Shown in pieces: positions 45,315 to 55,064 of a stretch of DNA of 64,000 nucleotides (position 1 is its first letter; each line of letters begins with the position of its first letter). The stretch is from Alitabrizicola rongguiensis (GTDB lineage Bacteria > Pseudomonadota > Alphaproteobacteria > Rhodobacterales > Rhodobacteraceae): NCBI RefSeq assembly GCF_021491355.1, contig NZ_JAKENF010000001.1, forward strand, positions 930,001-994,000. The letters are read 5' to 3'. The notes under the pieces were generated by a model. The model searched no databases. It had not been told where the DNA came from and saw nothing but the letters and a program-made list of their open reading frames with translations. The translations under genes were made by a program, and so were the position numbers.

Positions 45315-45929
45315 TCAGTGTTTCGTCTCGGGCGCGTCGAGGTCATCCTCGCCGTCGTCCCCATCGGTTTCTTCGATCTCGTCGTACTTCGACTCGTCGA
45401 TCACGCCGCTGGCCTTTCTCTGGCGCAGCATCTCGGCAATCAGTTCGTCGGTCAGGATCAGCTTGGCATCCGACAGCCAGTCGAACTTCAGGCCGATGGT
45501 CAGCGTCTCGGCGCCTTCCTCGATCTCGATAAGGATCTCGTCGCCTTCGGTGCCACGCAGGAACCCCTTGAAGCGGCGGCGGCCGTCGATCAGTTCGCTC
45601 GTCTCGACGCGGGCCTCGTAGTCGCGCCACATGTCGAAATCCTTCAGCCGGGTCAGCGGCCGGTCGATGCCGGGCGAGGACACTTCGAGGATGTAGTTGT
45701 CCTCGATCGGATCCTCGACATCGAGGATCGCCGAGACGGCCGTCGAGATCTTCGCGCAGTCCTCGACCTCAATCCCGCCTTCGGGGCGGTCGGCCATGAT
45801 CTGCAGCGTGCGGGTCTTGCCGCCCATCAGGCGGATGCGCACGAGTTCAAAACCCAGATCCTCGATCGTGGGGGTCACGATCTCGGCCAGGCGGCGGTCG
45901 ATGGCAGTTTTCGCGATGAGATCGGTCAT
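45315..45929 (-). CDS. rimP: ribosome maturation factor RimP
   Basis: 204 aa. RimP assists 30S subunit maturation. Recognised by [75 protein letters not shown] and its position first in the rimP-nusA-ylxR-infB operon. The acidic C-terminus ([19 protein letters not shown]) is longer than in E. coli (~150 aa total). The ATG at 45929 is 16 nt from the T-run of an intrinsic terminator hairpin, so the operon is read through a leader terminator. Confidence 0.96.
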   Translation of the reverse strand: MTDLIAKTAIDRRLAEIVTPTIEDLGFELVRIRLMGGKTRTLQIMADRPEGGIEVEDCAKISTAVSAILDVEDPIEDNYILEVSSPGIDRPLTRLKDFDMWRDYEARVETSELIDGRRRFKGFLRGTEGDEILIEIEEGAETLTIGLKFDWLSDAKLILTDELIAEMLRQRKASGVIDESKYDEIEETDGDDGEDDLDAPETKH

Positions 45930-45944
45930 CGGTGTTCCAGAAAT

Positions 45945-45969
45945 GAAAAAACGGGCACAGCGGCCCGTT
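45945..45969 (-). terminator. intrinsic terminator in the rimP operon leader
   Basis: On the minus strand AACGGGC pairs with GCCCGTT (plus coordinates 45963-45969 and 45950-45956), loop CGCTGT, followed by a T-run reaching 45945. It ends only 16 nt before the rimP start, leaving no room for a promoter, so rimP-nusA transcription must read through it: a candidate attenuator. Confidence 0.75.
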
Positions 45970-46026
45970 GCGACTTTCGGTAGTCTCGGGTTTGGACCCC
46001 GAAACAGCTGTTGGAGGCGTTATAAT

Positions 46027-46051
46027 CCCCTGTCGGCGAATCGACAAGGGG
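46027..46051. other. stem-loop downstream of the methyltransferase gene
   Basis: CCCC (46027-46030) plus TGTCG (46031-46035) pair with CGACA (46042-46046) plus GGGG (46048-46051), with one bulged A. It lies 19 bp beyond the methyltransferase stop. No T-run follows on the minus strand, so it may protect the mRNA 3' end or be part of the rimP leader. Confidence 0.45.
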
Positions 46052-46069
46052 AATTCCGCCCTGATCTTT

Positions 46070-46696
46070 TCAGCGTTTTCGGAACACGATCACCAGCCCG
46101 CGATCATCCCGGTGCGGATGGTTCGCCCCCTCGTAAATCGGAATGTCACGGAACCGGACCGGCTCAATCCGCCCCTGCGCCACCAGTTTCGCCAGTTCAG
46201 AGCCGAAGCGCGCACCGTCCAGCACCGCGGGGATCGTTCCGCAGACGAACAGTGCCCCGGGCCTCGTGATCCGCAGCAGTTCCGGCAGGCATTCCGGGCC
46301 GACATGGCCATGGGTGAAGGTTCCGCACGAAATGACTGCACCATAGACCGAATCCGGAAGGGCGATGGGCTTGGTCAGGTCGCCAAGAATGTAGTCCCGA
46401 TACAGGCCTTTGGCCTTGGCCTGCTCCAGCATCTCGGGCGTGATGTCGAAGGCATCGACCGTCAGGCCCTGCAGATGCTCGCCGACCAGTCCGGTCCCGG
46501 CGCCGGCATCAAGGACAGGCTCGTCACCGGCGAACTCAGCTTTCAGGATCGCGGCAATTTCCCGCGGGGCGACATAACCCCAGGCGGCACCGAAGCTTTC
46601 GTCATAGGTTTCGGCCCAGTCGCCATACATACGGCGGGCATCCTCGGGTCCGTTGATTTCGTAGGCTTCCTCGAGGTCGTATCCCGCTTGGGTCAT
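46070..46696 (-). CDS. class I SAM-dependent methyltransferase
   Basis: 208 aa from ATG 46696, which has GGAG 8 nt upstream; an ATG at 46717 lacks a suitable site. SAM-binding motif EPVLDAGAGTGLVGEHL with following FDITPEMLEQAK; GALFVCGTIP in motif III region. N-terminal MYGDWAETYDESFGAAWGYVAP is typical of small-molecule methyltransferases related to UbiE/Williams-Beuren-type proteins. The substrate is unknown. It lies between proline iminopeptidase and rimP, all on the minus strand, but hairpins separate it from rimP. Confidence 0.85.
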   Translation of the reverse strand: MTQAGYDLEEAYEINGPEDARRMYGDWAETYDESFGAAWGYVAPREIAAILKAEFAGDEPVLDAGAGTGLVGEHLQGLTVDAFDITPEMLEQAKAKGLYRDYILGDLTKPIALPDSVYGAVISCGTFTHGHVGPECLPELLRITRPGALFVCGTIPAVLDGARFGSELAKLVAQGRIEPVRFRDIPIYEGANHPHRDDRGLVIVFRKR

Positions 46697-46766
46697 CTGC
46701 TGTCTCCGCATCGCCATACGGGACGCGGTCTAGACCCGAAACGGTGACAGGGCGATGACAGGCAGC

Positions 46767-47735
46767 TCAGCCGCGGAGCGCATCCATGACACGGACCAGC
46801 TCCGAGCTGATGCCAGGTTCCGAAAGCGCATGGCCTGAAAGCGGGACAAGCCGCAGGTCGGCCCTCGCCCATCCCTGACTAAGCTGCCATGCTGCCAGGG
46901 GTGGGCAGATCATGTCGAAGCGGCCTTGGATGATATGGGCTGGGATGTGTTCGATCCGGCTGCGGTTGGCGAGGATCCAGCCGTCATGCTCAAGGAAACC
47001 CGCGTTCTGGAAGTAATGGTTCTCCAACCTTGCAAAAGCGCGGGCATACTCCGCGGGACTTTCCCCCAGACCGGCTTCGAAATGAACGGAAGCAAGGGCA
47101 TTTTCCCAATTGGCCCAGTACCGCCCAAAGCGCGTCTCTTCCATCAGGTTGCCGGAGAAGAGACGGCGGTGATAGGCGCCGATCAGATCGCTGCGTTCGT
47201 CTTCGGGAATCTGCCCGATGAAGCGCGTCCAGAGATCGGGAAAAAAGGCCCCCGCCCCTCCGCCATAGAACCAGCGAAGCTCGGCCAGGGTCATCAGGAA
47301 GACCCCACGCAGAACCAGATGTTCCACACGGTCAGGATGGCTGATGGCATAGATCAGCGCGAGCGTGGCGCCCCAGCTGCCGCCAAAGGCCATCCAGCGA
47401 TCGATGCCCAGAGTTTCGCGGATCGTCTCGATGTCCGAGACAAGATGCCAGGTAGTGTTGTCGCGGACGCTGGCATGGGGGCGCGACCGGCCGCAGCCCC
47501 GCTGGTCGAACAACACGACACGATAGACCGAAGGGTCGAAATACCGCCGCATCGCCGGGCTGCAGCCGCCGCCCGGACCACCATGCAGCACGATCACCGG
47601 CTTGCCCGCGGGATGGCCGCATTGCTCGACGTAGATCCGGTGCCCGTCGCCCATGTCGATAACGCGCTGATCGAAGGGCTCGATCGGCGGATAAAGGTAT
47701 TCGACTGCGCGCTTTTGGCCTGATCTCTGGTCCAT
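46767..47735 (-). CDS. pip: proline iminopeptidase
   Basis: 322 aa. An alpha/beta-hydrolase (S33 family) that releases N-terminal proline from peptides in the cytoplasm. Oxyanion motif [10 protein letters not shown], nucleophile in [12 protein letters not shown] (Ser120), acid in QGRFDMICP and histidine in [11 protein letters not shown]. The length and the N-terminus ([28 protein letters not shown]) match the family. It is divergent from ubiG across 59 bp. Confident. Confidence 0.95.
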   Translation of the reverse strand: MDQRSGQKRAVEYLYPPIEPFDQRVIDMGDGHRIYVEQCGHPAGKPVIVLHGGPGGGCSPAMRRYFDPSVYRVVLFDQRGCGRSRPHASVRDNTTWHLVSDIETIRETLGIDRWMAFGGSWGATLALIYAISHPDRVEHLVLRGVFLMTLAELRWFYGGGAGAFFPDLWTRFIGQIPEDERSDLIGAYHRRLFSGNLMEETRFGRYWANWENALASVHFEAGLGESPAEYARAFARLENHYFQNAGFLEHDGWILANRSRIEHIPAHIIQGRFDMICPPLAAWQLSQGWARADLRLVPLSGHALSEPGISSELVRVMDALRG

Positions 47736-47794
47736 GTTCGCACTATATAACGCCGAAAGTTCTTCTCGCTACAAACCAAACGCAGGGAATTGCC

Positions 47795-48532
47795 ATGTCC
47801 GTCAGCTCCATTGACCCAGGCGAAGTCGCCAAGTTCGAAGCGATGGCGGCTGATTGGTGGGACCCGACGGGCAAGTTCAAGCCGCTCCACATGCTGAACC
47901 CATGCCGGCTGGACTACATCACCACCCAGATCGCCGCGGAATTCGACCGGGATCTGACCGCCCCACGTCCCTTCGCCGGCCTGCGCCTTCTCGACATCGG
48001 CTGCGGCGGAGGGCTCTTGTCCGAACCCATGGCAAGGCTCGGAGCCGATGTCGTTGGCGCGGACGCAGCGGCGCGCAACATCCCTGTCGCGGAACTGCAC
48101 GCCAAACAGTCGGGCCTCTCAATCGATTACCGCCATACCACGGCCGAGGATCTGGCCGAGGCAGGCGAGCGTTTCGATGTGGTCCTGAACATGGAAGTGA
48201 TCGAGCACGTCGCCGACCCGCTCGCCTATCTCACCGCCTGCCAGACCCTGTTGAAGCCCGGCGGGCTGATGATCTGTTCGACGCTGAATCGTAACCCCAA
48301 GAGCTATCTGATGGCGATCATCGGGGCCGAGCAGGTCATGCGCTGGCTGCCGAAGGGCACCCATGACTGGTCGAAGTTCATTACACCAGACGAGCTTTAC
48401 GATCTGATCCGCAAGGCGGGACTCGATCCGGTGGACCGCAAGGGCATGGTCTTCAGTCCGCTTGGATGGAGCTGGCACCTTTCGGCGCGTGACCTTTCGG
48501 TGAACTACGTGACCGCAAGCATCAAACGCTAG
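47795..48532 (+). CDS. ubiG: ubiquinone biosynthesis O-methyltransferase
   Basis: 245 aa. UbiG carries out both O-methylations of the ubiquinone ring. Hallmarks: [39 protein letters not shown] motif [39 protein letters not shown], and [31 protein letters not shown], with the membrane-associating helix of UbiG. The gene stands alone between divergent pip and the convergent AI-2E family gene, 10 bp from the latter's stop. Confidence 0.97.
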   Translation: MSVSSIDPGEVAKFEAMAADWWDPTGKFKPLHMLNPCRLDYITTQIAAEFDRDLTAPRPFAGLRLLDIGCGGGLLSEPMARLGADVVGADAAARNIPVAELHAKQSGLSIDYRHTTAEDLAEAGERFDVVLNMEVIEHVADPLAYLTACQTLLKPGGLMICSTLNRNPKSYLMAIIGAEQVMRWLPKGTHDWSKFITPDELYDLIRKAGLDPVDRKGMVFSPLGWSWHLSARDLSVNYVTASIKR

Positions 48533-48542
48533 AATATCCGCG

Positions 48543-50384
48543 TCAGGCTGACTCTGCGTCGTCCGGAACGAACTGGGCGACGATGCCTGCCCGATCCGTT
48601 ACCACGAAATCGGCGCCCAGCTGCTTTGCCTCACGCTCTTTCTCCGGCGCGCTTTGCGGTCCGGCTCCGTGTTCGAACTGCCAAAGGACGACCCCGATAC
48701 GCAGGTCCGGAGCTGCGGCCCGCAACCGGCGCAGATGGATCAGAGAAACACGCGACGGATTGGGGTCGAGAAAACACAGCATGACGCATTGCATTCCGGC
48801 GAAATCGGAGGGTCGGCTGCGCCCGGTCGTAAGGCCCAGGCGCGATTGAACTCGCCCGTCGATACCGTAGGATCGAAGTGTCTGTGCCAGTATCGCCGCA
48901 GAAACCTCGTCCAGCCTGCTTCTGCCTCCGATGCAGATGACGGTCACGCCGGCACTGTCTGACCGTTCGCGCGCTGCGAATTCCTCGGTCGCCACGACCT
49001 CGAGATCCTCGATCATCGCCATCGCCGCGCCGGCAAGCCGATCCTGCTGTTCCGCCGTGAGCAATCCGCGATCCAGGTCGAGCTGCCCCAGCTGCAGCGC
49101 TGGCAAGCCAACCTTTTCGTAAAAGTCGGCAAGCGGCATCTGTTCAAGCTCTTCTTCGGCGCGACTGGTCGCCTCGACCGCATCGCCGGCGAGCAGTCGC
49201 TGGTAAAGCCGTGCCTTCGGCTCCAGAACCGGGTCATCGCCGAAGAGAATGCCGAACAGCTCGAACTGCGGAATGTGGCGGCCCAGAACCACAAGGCAGA
49301 CGGTGAGCGGTGTGGACAGAACAAGGCCGGGCGTCCCCCAGATGAACGTCCAGAAGATCGCGGCGATGATGATGGCGAGCGGGCTGACCCCGGTGCGCGA
49401 ACCGTAGAGCCACGGCTCGATCACGTTGCTAGTAACAAGCTCGACCACCGCGAACAGAGCCGCCGTCCAAAGCACGGCCTCCCATCCCGGCGACACTGCG
49501 AAGGCCAGAAACAGCGGAAACACTGCCGCCAGCACCGAGCCGATATAGGGTACAAAACGCAGAACCAGCGTCAGCATGCCCCAGAGCAGCGCATTGGGAA
49601 CGCCGATGACCCACAATCCGATGCCGATCGGAAGCGCGTAGATCGTGTTCACCAGAAGCTGCATCACAAGATAGTTTGCGACCCGCCCGCCCGCCTCTTC
49701 CAGAAGCTCGGTTGTCCGGTGCAGGTCATTCGAACCGACAAGACGAATGAACCTGTCGCGGAGTTCGTCCTGTTCGAGAAGCATGAATATCACCAGCACG
49801 AACACCAGACCAATCGTCGCGATGGGGCTGATGAGCGGCAGGACAAGGCTCGACAGAAGCTCGAGCGGGTGCTGGGATTCGATGATCTCGACTGGCAAAG
49901 GCTGCCTGGGATGCGTGAGCGGCGCAGAGGGTTCTGTCGCCGATGGAACCGCCGCCCCGATTTCCTGGTTGATGGCAGACAGCATGTCGGTCAGGCGCGA
50001 TACGACGCCGCTCCCGCTTCCTGCGTCCCGGATCGCATCCACCTTGGTTATGATATTCGCTTGGAATGTCGGCAGGTTGGCGGCCAACTCGCCCAACTGA
50101 CCGACCACGACCAAGAGGAATAGCGAGATCACGACAAAGGCCGCGACCACGACGGCGATCACCGTCAAGAGCTGTGGCATGCCGGCGCGCCGCAGGTAGG
50201 CCACCGCGGGGCTCAGGGCAAAGGCGATCAGCATGGCGATCGCAAGCGGCAGAAACACCTCGTGCGCGACGTGCAGCACGGCAGCGACGCCAGTGATGGC
50301 AGCCAGTTGTGTCAGAGTGATCCGGCGAAAATCGCCGGACCAGGCCGGAATGGCATCGATGCTCTGACTAGGAATCTGGACCAC
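48543..50384 (-). CDS. AI-2E family (PerM-like) transporter with large cytosolic C-terminal domain
   Basis: 613 aa. Residues ~20-375 contain about eight membrane segments of the AI-2E/PerM family (LAIAMLIAFALSPAVAYLRRAGMP, LVLPLISPIATIGLVFVLVIFMLLEQDELRDRFIRLVG, FVPYIGSVLAAVFPLFLAF, EPWLYGSRTGVSPLAIIIAAIFWTFIWGTPGLVLSTPLTVCLVVLG). The remaining ~235 residues are soluble, with an alpha/beta segment (GVTVICIGGRSRLDEVSAAILAQTLRSYGI ... QCVMLCFLDPN). Usual family members are ~350 aa, so the tail is extra. Export substrate is unknown. Confidence 0.88.
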   Translation of the reverse strand: MVQIPSQSIDAIPAWSGDFRRITLTQLAAITGVAAVLHVAHEVFLPLAIAMLIAFALSPAVAYLRRAGMPQLLTVIAVVVAAFVVISLFLLVVVGQLGELAANLPTFQANIITKVDAIRDAGSGSGVVSRLTDMLSAINQEIGAAVPSATEPSAPLTHPRQPLPVEIIESQHPLELLSSLVLPLISPIATIGLVFVLVIFMLLEQDELRDRFIRLVGSNDLHRTTELLEEAGGRVANYLVMQLLVNTIYALPIGIGLWVIGVPNALLWGMLTLVLRFVPYIGSVLAAVFPLFLAFAVSPGWEAVLWTAALFAVVELVTSNVIEPWLYGSRTGVSPLAIIIAAIFWTFIWGTPGLVLSTPLTVCLVVLGRHIPQFELFGILFGDDPVLEPKARLYQRLLAGDAVEATSRAEEELEQMPLADFYEKVGLPALQLGQLDLDRGLLTAEQQDRLAGAAMAMIEDLEVVATEEFAARERSDSAGVTVICIGGRSRLDEVSAAILAQTLRSYGIDGRVQSRLGLTTGRSRPSDFAGMQCVMLCFLDPNPSRVSLIHLRRLRAAAPDLRIGVVLWQFEHGAGPQSAPEKEREAKQLGADFVVTDRAGIVAQFVPDDAESA

Positions 50385-50452
50385 CTCGCAAGGGCGAGTG
50401 ATCCGCCCCTGGAAAAGGCTAGATCAGAGCATCGCGCCCGTCCATTGCTGCG

Positions 50453-51484
50453 TCATTCCGTTTGCGAGGATTTCGCCCAGAGGTTTACGTCCTTCTCTTC
50501 GGCGATCTGGTCGATCTGGGCCAGTTCCTGTGACGTGAAATCGAGATTGGCGATCGCACCTGCGCAATCCACGACCTGTTCAGGTTTCGATGCGCCGATC
50601 AGGGCCGAAGTGATGCCGCCCTCACGCAGGACCCAGGCCAGCGCCAGTTGCGCCAGCGTCTGGCCGCGCGTCTTGGCGATCTCATCGAGCTTTCGCACCG
50701 ACTCGATCGCACGGGGCGTGATGATCGCCGGATCAAGGCTTTTTCCTTGTGAAGCCCGGCTGCCTTGCGGGACACCCTTCAGATACTTGCCGGTCAGAAT
50801 GCCTTGCGCCAGTGGGGTAAAGGCGATCGACCCGATGCCAAGTTCCTTCAGCGTGGTCTTGAGCCCGTCGGTTTCGACCCAACGGTTGAGGATGTTGTAG
50901 CTCGGCTGGTGTATCAGGCACGGGGTGCCAAGATCCCTCAGGATCGCGGCCGCCGCGCGAGTCTTCTCGGAGTTGTAGGACGACAGCCCCACATAAAGCG
51001 CCCGGCCAGACCGAACGATATGGTCCAGCGCCATCATCGTTTCTTCGAGTGGCGTGTCAGGATCGAAGCGATGGGAATAGAAGATGTCGACGTATTCGAC
51101 GCCCATGCGCTTCAAGGACTGGTCGCACGACGCAATCGTGTATTTCCGGCTGCCAAACTCGCCATAGGGCCCGTCCCACATCAGGTAGCCGGCCTTCGAC
51201 GAGATGATGAGTTCGTCTCTAAAGCCGCGGAAATCAGTCCTTAGTATTTCACCGAAGGCCTCTTCTGCGCTTCCTGGCGGGGGGCCATAGTTATTGGCCA
51301 GATCAAAATGGGTGATGCCATGATCGAAGGCCGCCTGGCAGATCGCGCGCTTGGTGTCATGCGGCGTGTCATGGCCGAAGTTGTGCCACAGTCCCAGAGA
51401 GATCGCGGGCAGCTTCAATCCGGATGTGCCACAGCGGCGATAGATCATCCGGTCATAGCGGTTGGCGGCGGGGATGTAGGTCAT
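50453..51484 (-). CDS. aldo/keto reductase, YghZ/MgrA-like
   Basis: 343 aa. TIM-barrel NADPH-dependent reductase with the catalytic set Asp61 and Tyr66 (DLANNYGPPPG), Lys97 (SSKAGY) and His138 (FYSHRFDPDTPLEETM); cofactor-binding GASKPEQVVD near the C-terminus. The wording is closest to the YghZ group, which reduces L-glyceraldehyde 3-phosphate and methylglyoxal. It sits 68 bp downstream of xylA on the same strand, so it may be transcribed with the xylose operon and detoxify sugar-derived aldehydes. That link is inferred. Confidence 0.9.
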   Translation of the reverse strand: MTYIPAANRYDRMIYRRCGTSGLKLPAISLGLWHNFGHDTPHDTKRAICQAAFDHGITHFDLANNYGPPPGSAEEAFGEILRTDFRGFRDELIISSKAGYLMWDGPYGEFGSRKYTIASCDQSLKRMGVEYVDIFYSHRFDPDTPLEETMMALDHIVRSGRALYVGLSSYNSEKTRAAAAILRDLGTPCLIHQPSYNILNRWVETDGLKTTLKELGIGSIAFTPLAQGILTGKYLKGVPQGSRASQGKSLDPAIITPRAIESVRKLDEIAKTRGQTLAQLALAWVLREGGITSALIGASKPEQVVDCAGAIANLDFTSQELAQIDQIAEEKDVNLWAKSSQTE

Positions 51485-51551
51485 GCGGCTCTCCCAAAAA
51501 GGCGCGGGCGGCAGCCGGGTGGCCGCCGCCCCGTTATTCCTGTTCTAGCGA

Positions 51552-52856
51552 TCAGACGAAGCGGTTCCAGAGATTCTCCAGCCGCTCTTGCCGGCCAGAG
51601 CGCGGCTCGGGACGGATGTTCTTCGCGAGAACGTCCGCTGCGATGGCATCCAGACTCGAGCCAAGCATCGTCTTTGCCGCCGGAGTGTCCCAGCCTGCGT
51701 AACGCTCTTTCCTTGCCGCTTCCATCTCGCCCGATTCCAGCAGCGCCGCCGCCGCCTTGAGCCCGCGGGCGCAGACATCCATGGCGCCCATATGCGCAAG
51801 GATCAGGTCGGCCGGGTCGATCGACTGGCGGCGGATCTTGGCATCGAAGTTGGTGCCGCCAGTGGTGAACCCGCCCGCGCGGAGCACCTCATAGTAGGCA
51901 AGCGCCACTTCGGGCACGTTGTTCGGGAACTGGTCCGTGTCCCAGCCCGACTGGTAGTCGTTGCGGTTCATGTCGATCGACCCGAACACGCCCAGAGCGG
52001 CGGCTGTGGCGATCTCGTGCTCGAAGCTGTGGCCGGCAAGGATTGCGTGCCCCTGTTCGAGGTTCAGCTTCACTTCCTTCTCGAGACCGTACTTCTGCAG
52101 GAAGCCAAAGCAGGTCGCCGCGTCATAGTCGTACTGGTGCTTCGACGGCTCCTGCGGTTTCGGCTCGACCAGGATCGTGCCCTTGAAGCCGATCTTGTGC
52201 TTGTAATCGACAACCATGTTCAGGAAGCGGCCCATATGGTCCAACTCCTGCTTCATGTCGGTGTTCAGCAGGGTCTCGTAACCCTCACGCCCACCCCAGA
52301 GCACATAGTTCTCGCCGCCCATCTTGTGCGTCGCGTCAAGGCAGGACTTCACCGTCGCGGCGGCAAAGGCAAATACTTCGGGGTCGGGGTTGGTCGAGGC
52401 GCCGGCCATCCAGCGGCGGTGGCTGAACAGGTTCGCCGTGCCCCAGAGCAGCTTGACGCCTGTCTGGACCTGCTTTTCCAGCATGTAGTCGGTGATCTCG
52501 TTCAGCGTCTTGAGGTTGTCGGCGAAATTGCCGGTCTCGGGGCGAACGTCGGCGTCGTGCCAGCAGTAAAACGGCACATCGAGGATGCGGAACATCTCGA
52601 AGGCCACGTCGGCCTTGATCCGAGCGGTCTTCATCGAATCCTGCGGATGCCAGGGCCGCTCGAAGGTCTGACCGCCGAACGGGTCGCCCCCTTCCCAGGC
52701 AAAGCTGTGCCACCAGGCGATTGCAAAGCGCAGGTGATCCTCAAGCCGCTTGCCCAGCACTACTTCGTCCTTGTTGTAGTGCCTGAAGCCGAATTCCTTG
52801 TCGGAGTCCGGTCCGACATAGCTGATGGCCGGAATGTCTTTGAAGAAGTTGGTCAT
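51552..52856 (-). CDS. xylA: xylose isomerase
   Basis: 434 aa, class II length. Converts D-xylose to D-xylulose using two divalent metals. Seen: [37 protein letters not shown] (catalytic His and Asp), [46 protein letters not shown] and [19 protein letters not shown], carrying the metal ligands. It overlaps the xylB stop by 4 nt. The last enzyme gene of xylFHGBA. Confidence 0.98.
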   Translation of the reverse strand: MTNFFKDIPAISYVGPDSDKEFGFRHYNKDEVVLGKRLEDHLRFAIAWWHSFAWEGGDPFGGQTFERPWHPQDSMKTARIKADVAFEMFRILDVPFYCWHDADVRPETGNFADNLKTLNEITDYMLEKQVQTGVKLLWGTANLFSHRRWMAGASTNPDPEVFAFAAATVKSCLDATHKMGGENYVLWGGREGYETLLNTDMKQELDHMGRFLNMVVDYKHKIGFKGTILVEPKPQEPSKHQYDYDAATCFGFLQKYGLEKEVKLNLEQGHAILAGHSFEHEIATAAALGVFGSIDMNRNDYQSGWDTDQFPNNVPEVALAYYEVLRAGGFTTGGTNFDAKIRRQSIDPADLILAHMGAMDVCARGLKAAAALLESGEMEAARKERYAGWDTPAAKTMLGSSLDAIAADVLAKNIRPEPRSGRQERLENLWNRFV

Positions 52857-54292
52857 GTCAGTCCCTTGATGGCAGATTGGGAGGCGCGGTAGCGGGCATG
52901 TCCCGCGTCAAACGTGGAAGTCAGCGCAGGATCGGGGTCGATCGTGCGGGCGATGGCGGGAAGTGTCGCGATTTCGGCACCGGCACCGGTCGCGGCCATG
53001 AGGCCAAGACGGGCTGCCCCGAATGCGCCGCCGAAATCCCCCGCGACCGGCAATTGCACTGGGCAATCAAGTGCCGTTGCGATCGCCTTCAGCCAGTAAT
53101 CCGAACGCGATCCACCACCGACAGCGAGCAGCCGGTCAAAGCGGGTTCCAGTCGCGGCCAGCGCGTCGCGGCAATCGCGGAAGGCGAAGGTCACCCCTTC
53201 GAGAACCGCGCGGGTCGCCGCGGACCGGTCTGTCGCATGCTCCAGCCCGATGAATGCGCCTCGGATCGCCGCATCGTTCAGCGGTGTGCGCTCACCCCCC
53301 AGATAGGGCATGAACAGGGTCTTTCCTGGTGCCTTCAGGTCTCCCAGGCTTCCCGTCAGGCTGGCCGCCGACTGCCCTACCAAACCAGCAAACCAGTTCA
53401 GCGCATCCGTCGCCGCAAGGATGACGCCCATCTGGTGCCATGTTCCGGGCAGCGCATGGCAGAAGGTATGCACCGCAGTCGCCGGATCAGGCTGATAGCC
53501 GTCATTGGCGGCGAAAAGCACGCCCGACGTCCCGAGCGAGACGAAGGCATCCCCGGCTCGCACGACCCCGACACCCACACCTGAGGCGGCATTGTCACCG
53601 CCACCGCCTGCAACGACCACGTCGGAGGGCAAGCCCCATCGCACCGCGAGGGGTTCCCGCAGGATGCCAGATACCTGCGATCCCTCGACAAGCCGCGGCA
53701 TCGCCGACCGGTCCAGGCCGGTAACTGCAAGCAGTTCGTCCGACCAATCGCGACGGCCGGTGTCGAGCCAGCTCGTCCCGGCGGCATCCGACATTTCGGC
53801 AACGTGTTCACCTGTCAGCCACAGCCGAAGATAGTCCTTCGGCAGCAGCACTTTCGCCACCCGTTCGCGAATCTGCGGTTCGTGACGCTCGACCCACAGC
53901 AGCTTGGGTGCGGTGAAGCCGGGAAAGACGATGTTTCCCGTCAGTCGGCGGAACATCGGATCGCCATCCAGCTCGGCCGCCTCCTCATGGCTGCGCGTAT
54001 CGTTCCAAAGGATGCAGGGCCGCAGCACCTCGTCGGCGGCATCCAGGAGGGTCGCGCCGTGCATCTGGCCCGACAGCCCGATGCCGCGCACCTTGCCCAG
54101 ACCATGTGCCGCGAGCTGGTCCATCACCGACTCAGTCGCGGCGATCCAGTCGGCGGGGGACTGTTCGCTCCACCCTTCATGGGGTCGCGAAACGGTCAGA
54201 GGGGCCGTGGCTTCCGCCACGACCTTCTGCGCATCGTCAATGAGAACCCCTTTGACACCCGAGGTTCCCAGATCAAGACCGATATACATCAC
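52853..54292 (-). CDS. xylB: xylulokinase
   Basis: 479 aa. Phosphorylates D-xylulose to xylulose 5-phosphate for the pentose phosphate pathway. FGGY-kinase features: [17 protein letters not shown] (N-terminal phosphate loop), [55 protein letters not shown] and [21 protein letters not shown]. It overlaps both neighbours by 4 nt, so it is translationally coupled with xylA and the ABC ATPase. Confidence 0.97.
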   Translation of the reverse strand: MMYIGLDLGTSGVKGVLIDDAQKVVAEATAPLTVSRPHEGWSEQSPADWIAATESVMDQLAAHGLGKVRGIGLSGQMHGATLLDAADEVLRPCILWNDTRSHEEAAELDGDPMFRRLTGNIVFPGFTAPKLLWVERHEPQIRERVAKVLLPKDYLRLWLTGEHVAEMSDAAGTSWLDTGRRDWSDELLAVTGLDRSAMPRLVEGSQVSGILREPLAVRWGLPSDVVVAGGGGDNAASGVGVGVVRAGDAFVSLGTSGVLFAANDGYQPDPATAVHTFCHALPGTWHQMGVILAATDALNWFAGLVGQSAASLTGSLGDLKAPGKTLFMPYLGGERTPLNDAAIRGAFIGLEHATDRSAATRAVLEGVTFAFRDCRDALAATGTRFDRLLAVGGGSRSDYWLKAIATALDCPVQLPVAGDFGGAFGAARLGLMAATGAGAEIATLPAIARTIDPDPALTSTFDAGHARYRASQSAIKGLT

Positions 54293-55050
54293 ACGGCCTG
54301 CGGGGGTTTCTTGCCCATGATGATCATGCCGAGGATGTCATCATCGGTGACCTCGTTGACATTGACCGTTCCGACCCGCTGACCGTTCTTCATCACCACG
54401 GCACGATCGCACAGCTTCATCACGTTGTGGATGTCGTGCTCGATCAGGAAGATGCCGAGGCCCTGGCGCTTCAACTCCTGAATCAGCTCGGACACCATCT
54501 GCGTCTCGTGCGGGCCAAGAGCAGCAGTAGGTTCGTCCATGATCAGGATCTTGGCGTTGAAGTAGACCGCACGTGCAATGGCGACCGACTGCCTCTGCCC
54601 GCCGGACAGCGCCGAGACCGGCTCCTTGAACTTGCGGAAGTTCGGGTTCAGCCGCCCCATGATCTTGCGGGTTTCCGCCTCCATCTGGGAATCGTCGACG
54701 AAGCCGAGCGGCGTCACCAGTTCCCGGCCCAGAAAGAGGTTGGAAGCGGCATCGAGGTTATCCGCCAGGGCAAGGGTCTGGTAGATCGTCTCGATGTTCA
54801 GAGCCCGCGCATCGCGCGGATTGCTGATGTTGACCTTCTGCCCGTTGATGAGGATTTCTCCCGAGTCGGCGTGATAGGCGCCCGAAAGGCACTTGATCAG
54901 GGTCGATTTGCCGGCACCGTTGTGACCGAGCAGACCTACGACCTCGCCGGGGTAGAGGTCGACCGATACATGGTCGACCGCCTTGATCCCGCCGAAGGCG
55001 ATCGAGATGTCGCGCATCTCGACCAGGGGGGTTCCGCGATTGCTTGTCAT
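54289..55050 (-). CDS. xylG: xylose ABC transporter ATP-binding protein, single-domain
   Basis: 253 aa from ATG 55050, which has GAGAGGGG upstream; an ATG at 55068 overlapping the permease stop is the alternative. Walker [13 protein letters not shown], signature [32 protein letters not shown], switch LIEHDIH. Only one nucleotide-binding domain is present, whereas E. coli XylG (~510 aa) has two; such single-domain versions occur in alphaproteobacteria and would homodimerise. Position between xylH and xylB gives the substrate. Confidence 0.92.
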   Translation of the reverse strand: MTSNRGTPLVEMRDISIAFGGIKAVDHVSVDLYPGEVVGLLGHNGAGKSTLIKCLSGAYHADSGEILINGQKVNISNPRDARALNIETIYQTLALADNLDAASNLFLGRELVTPLGFVDDSQMEAETRKIMGRLNPNFRKFKEPVSALSGGQRQSVAIARAVYFNAKILIMDEPTAALGPHETQMVSELIQELKRQGLGIFLIEHDIHNVMKLCDRAVVMKNGQRVGTVNVNEVTDDDILGMIIMGKKPPQAV

Positions 55051-55064
55051 GGCGTCATCCCCTC

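Noticed and set aside
45961-46026. tRNA (metY-like) in the rimP leader, suggested by a 5-bp stem with 7-nt loop resembling a T-arm
   Set aside because: No acceptor stem, no D- or anticodon arm in register and no CCA; only isolated hairpins remain.
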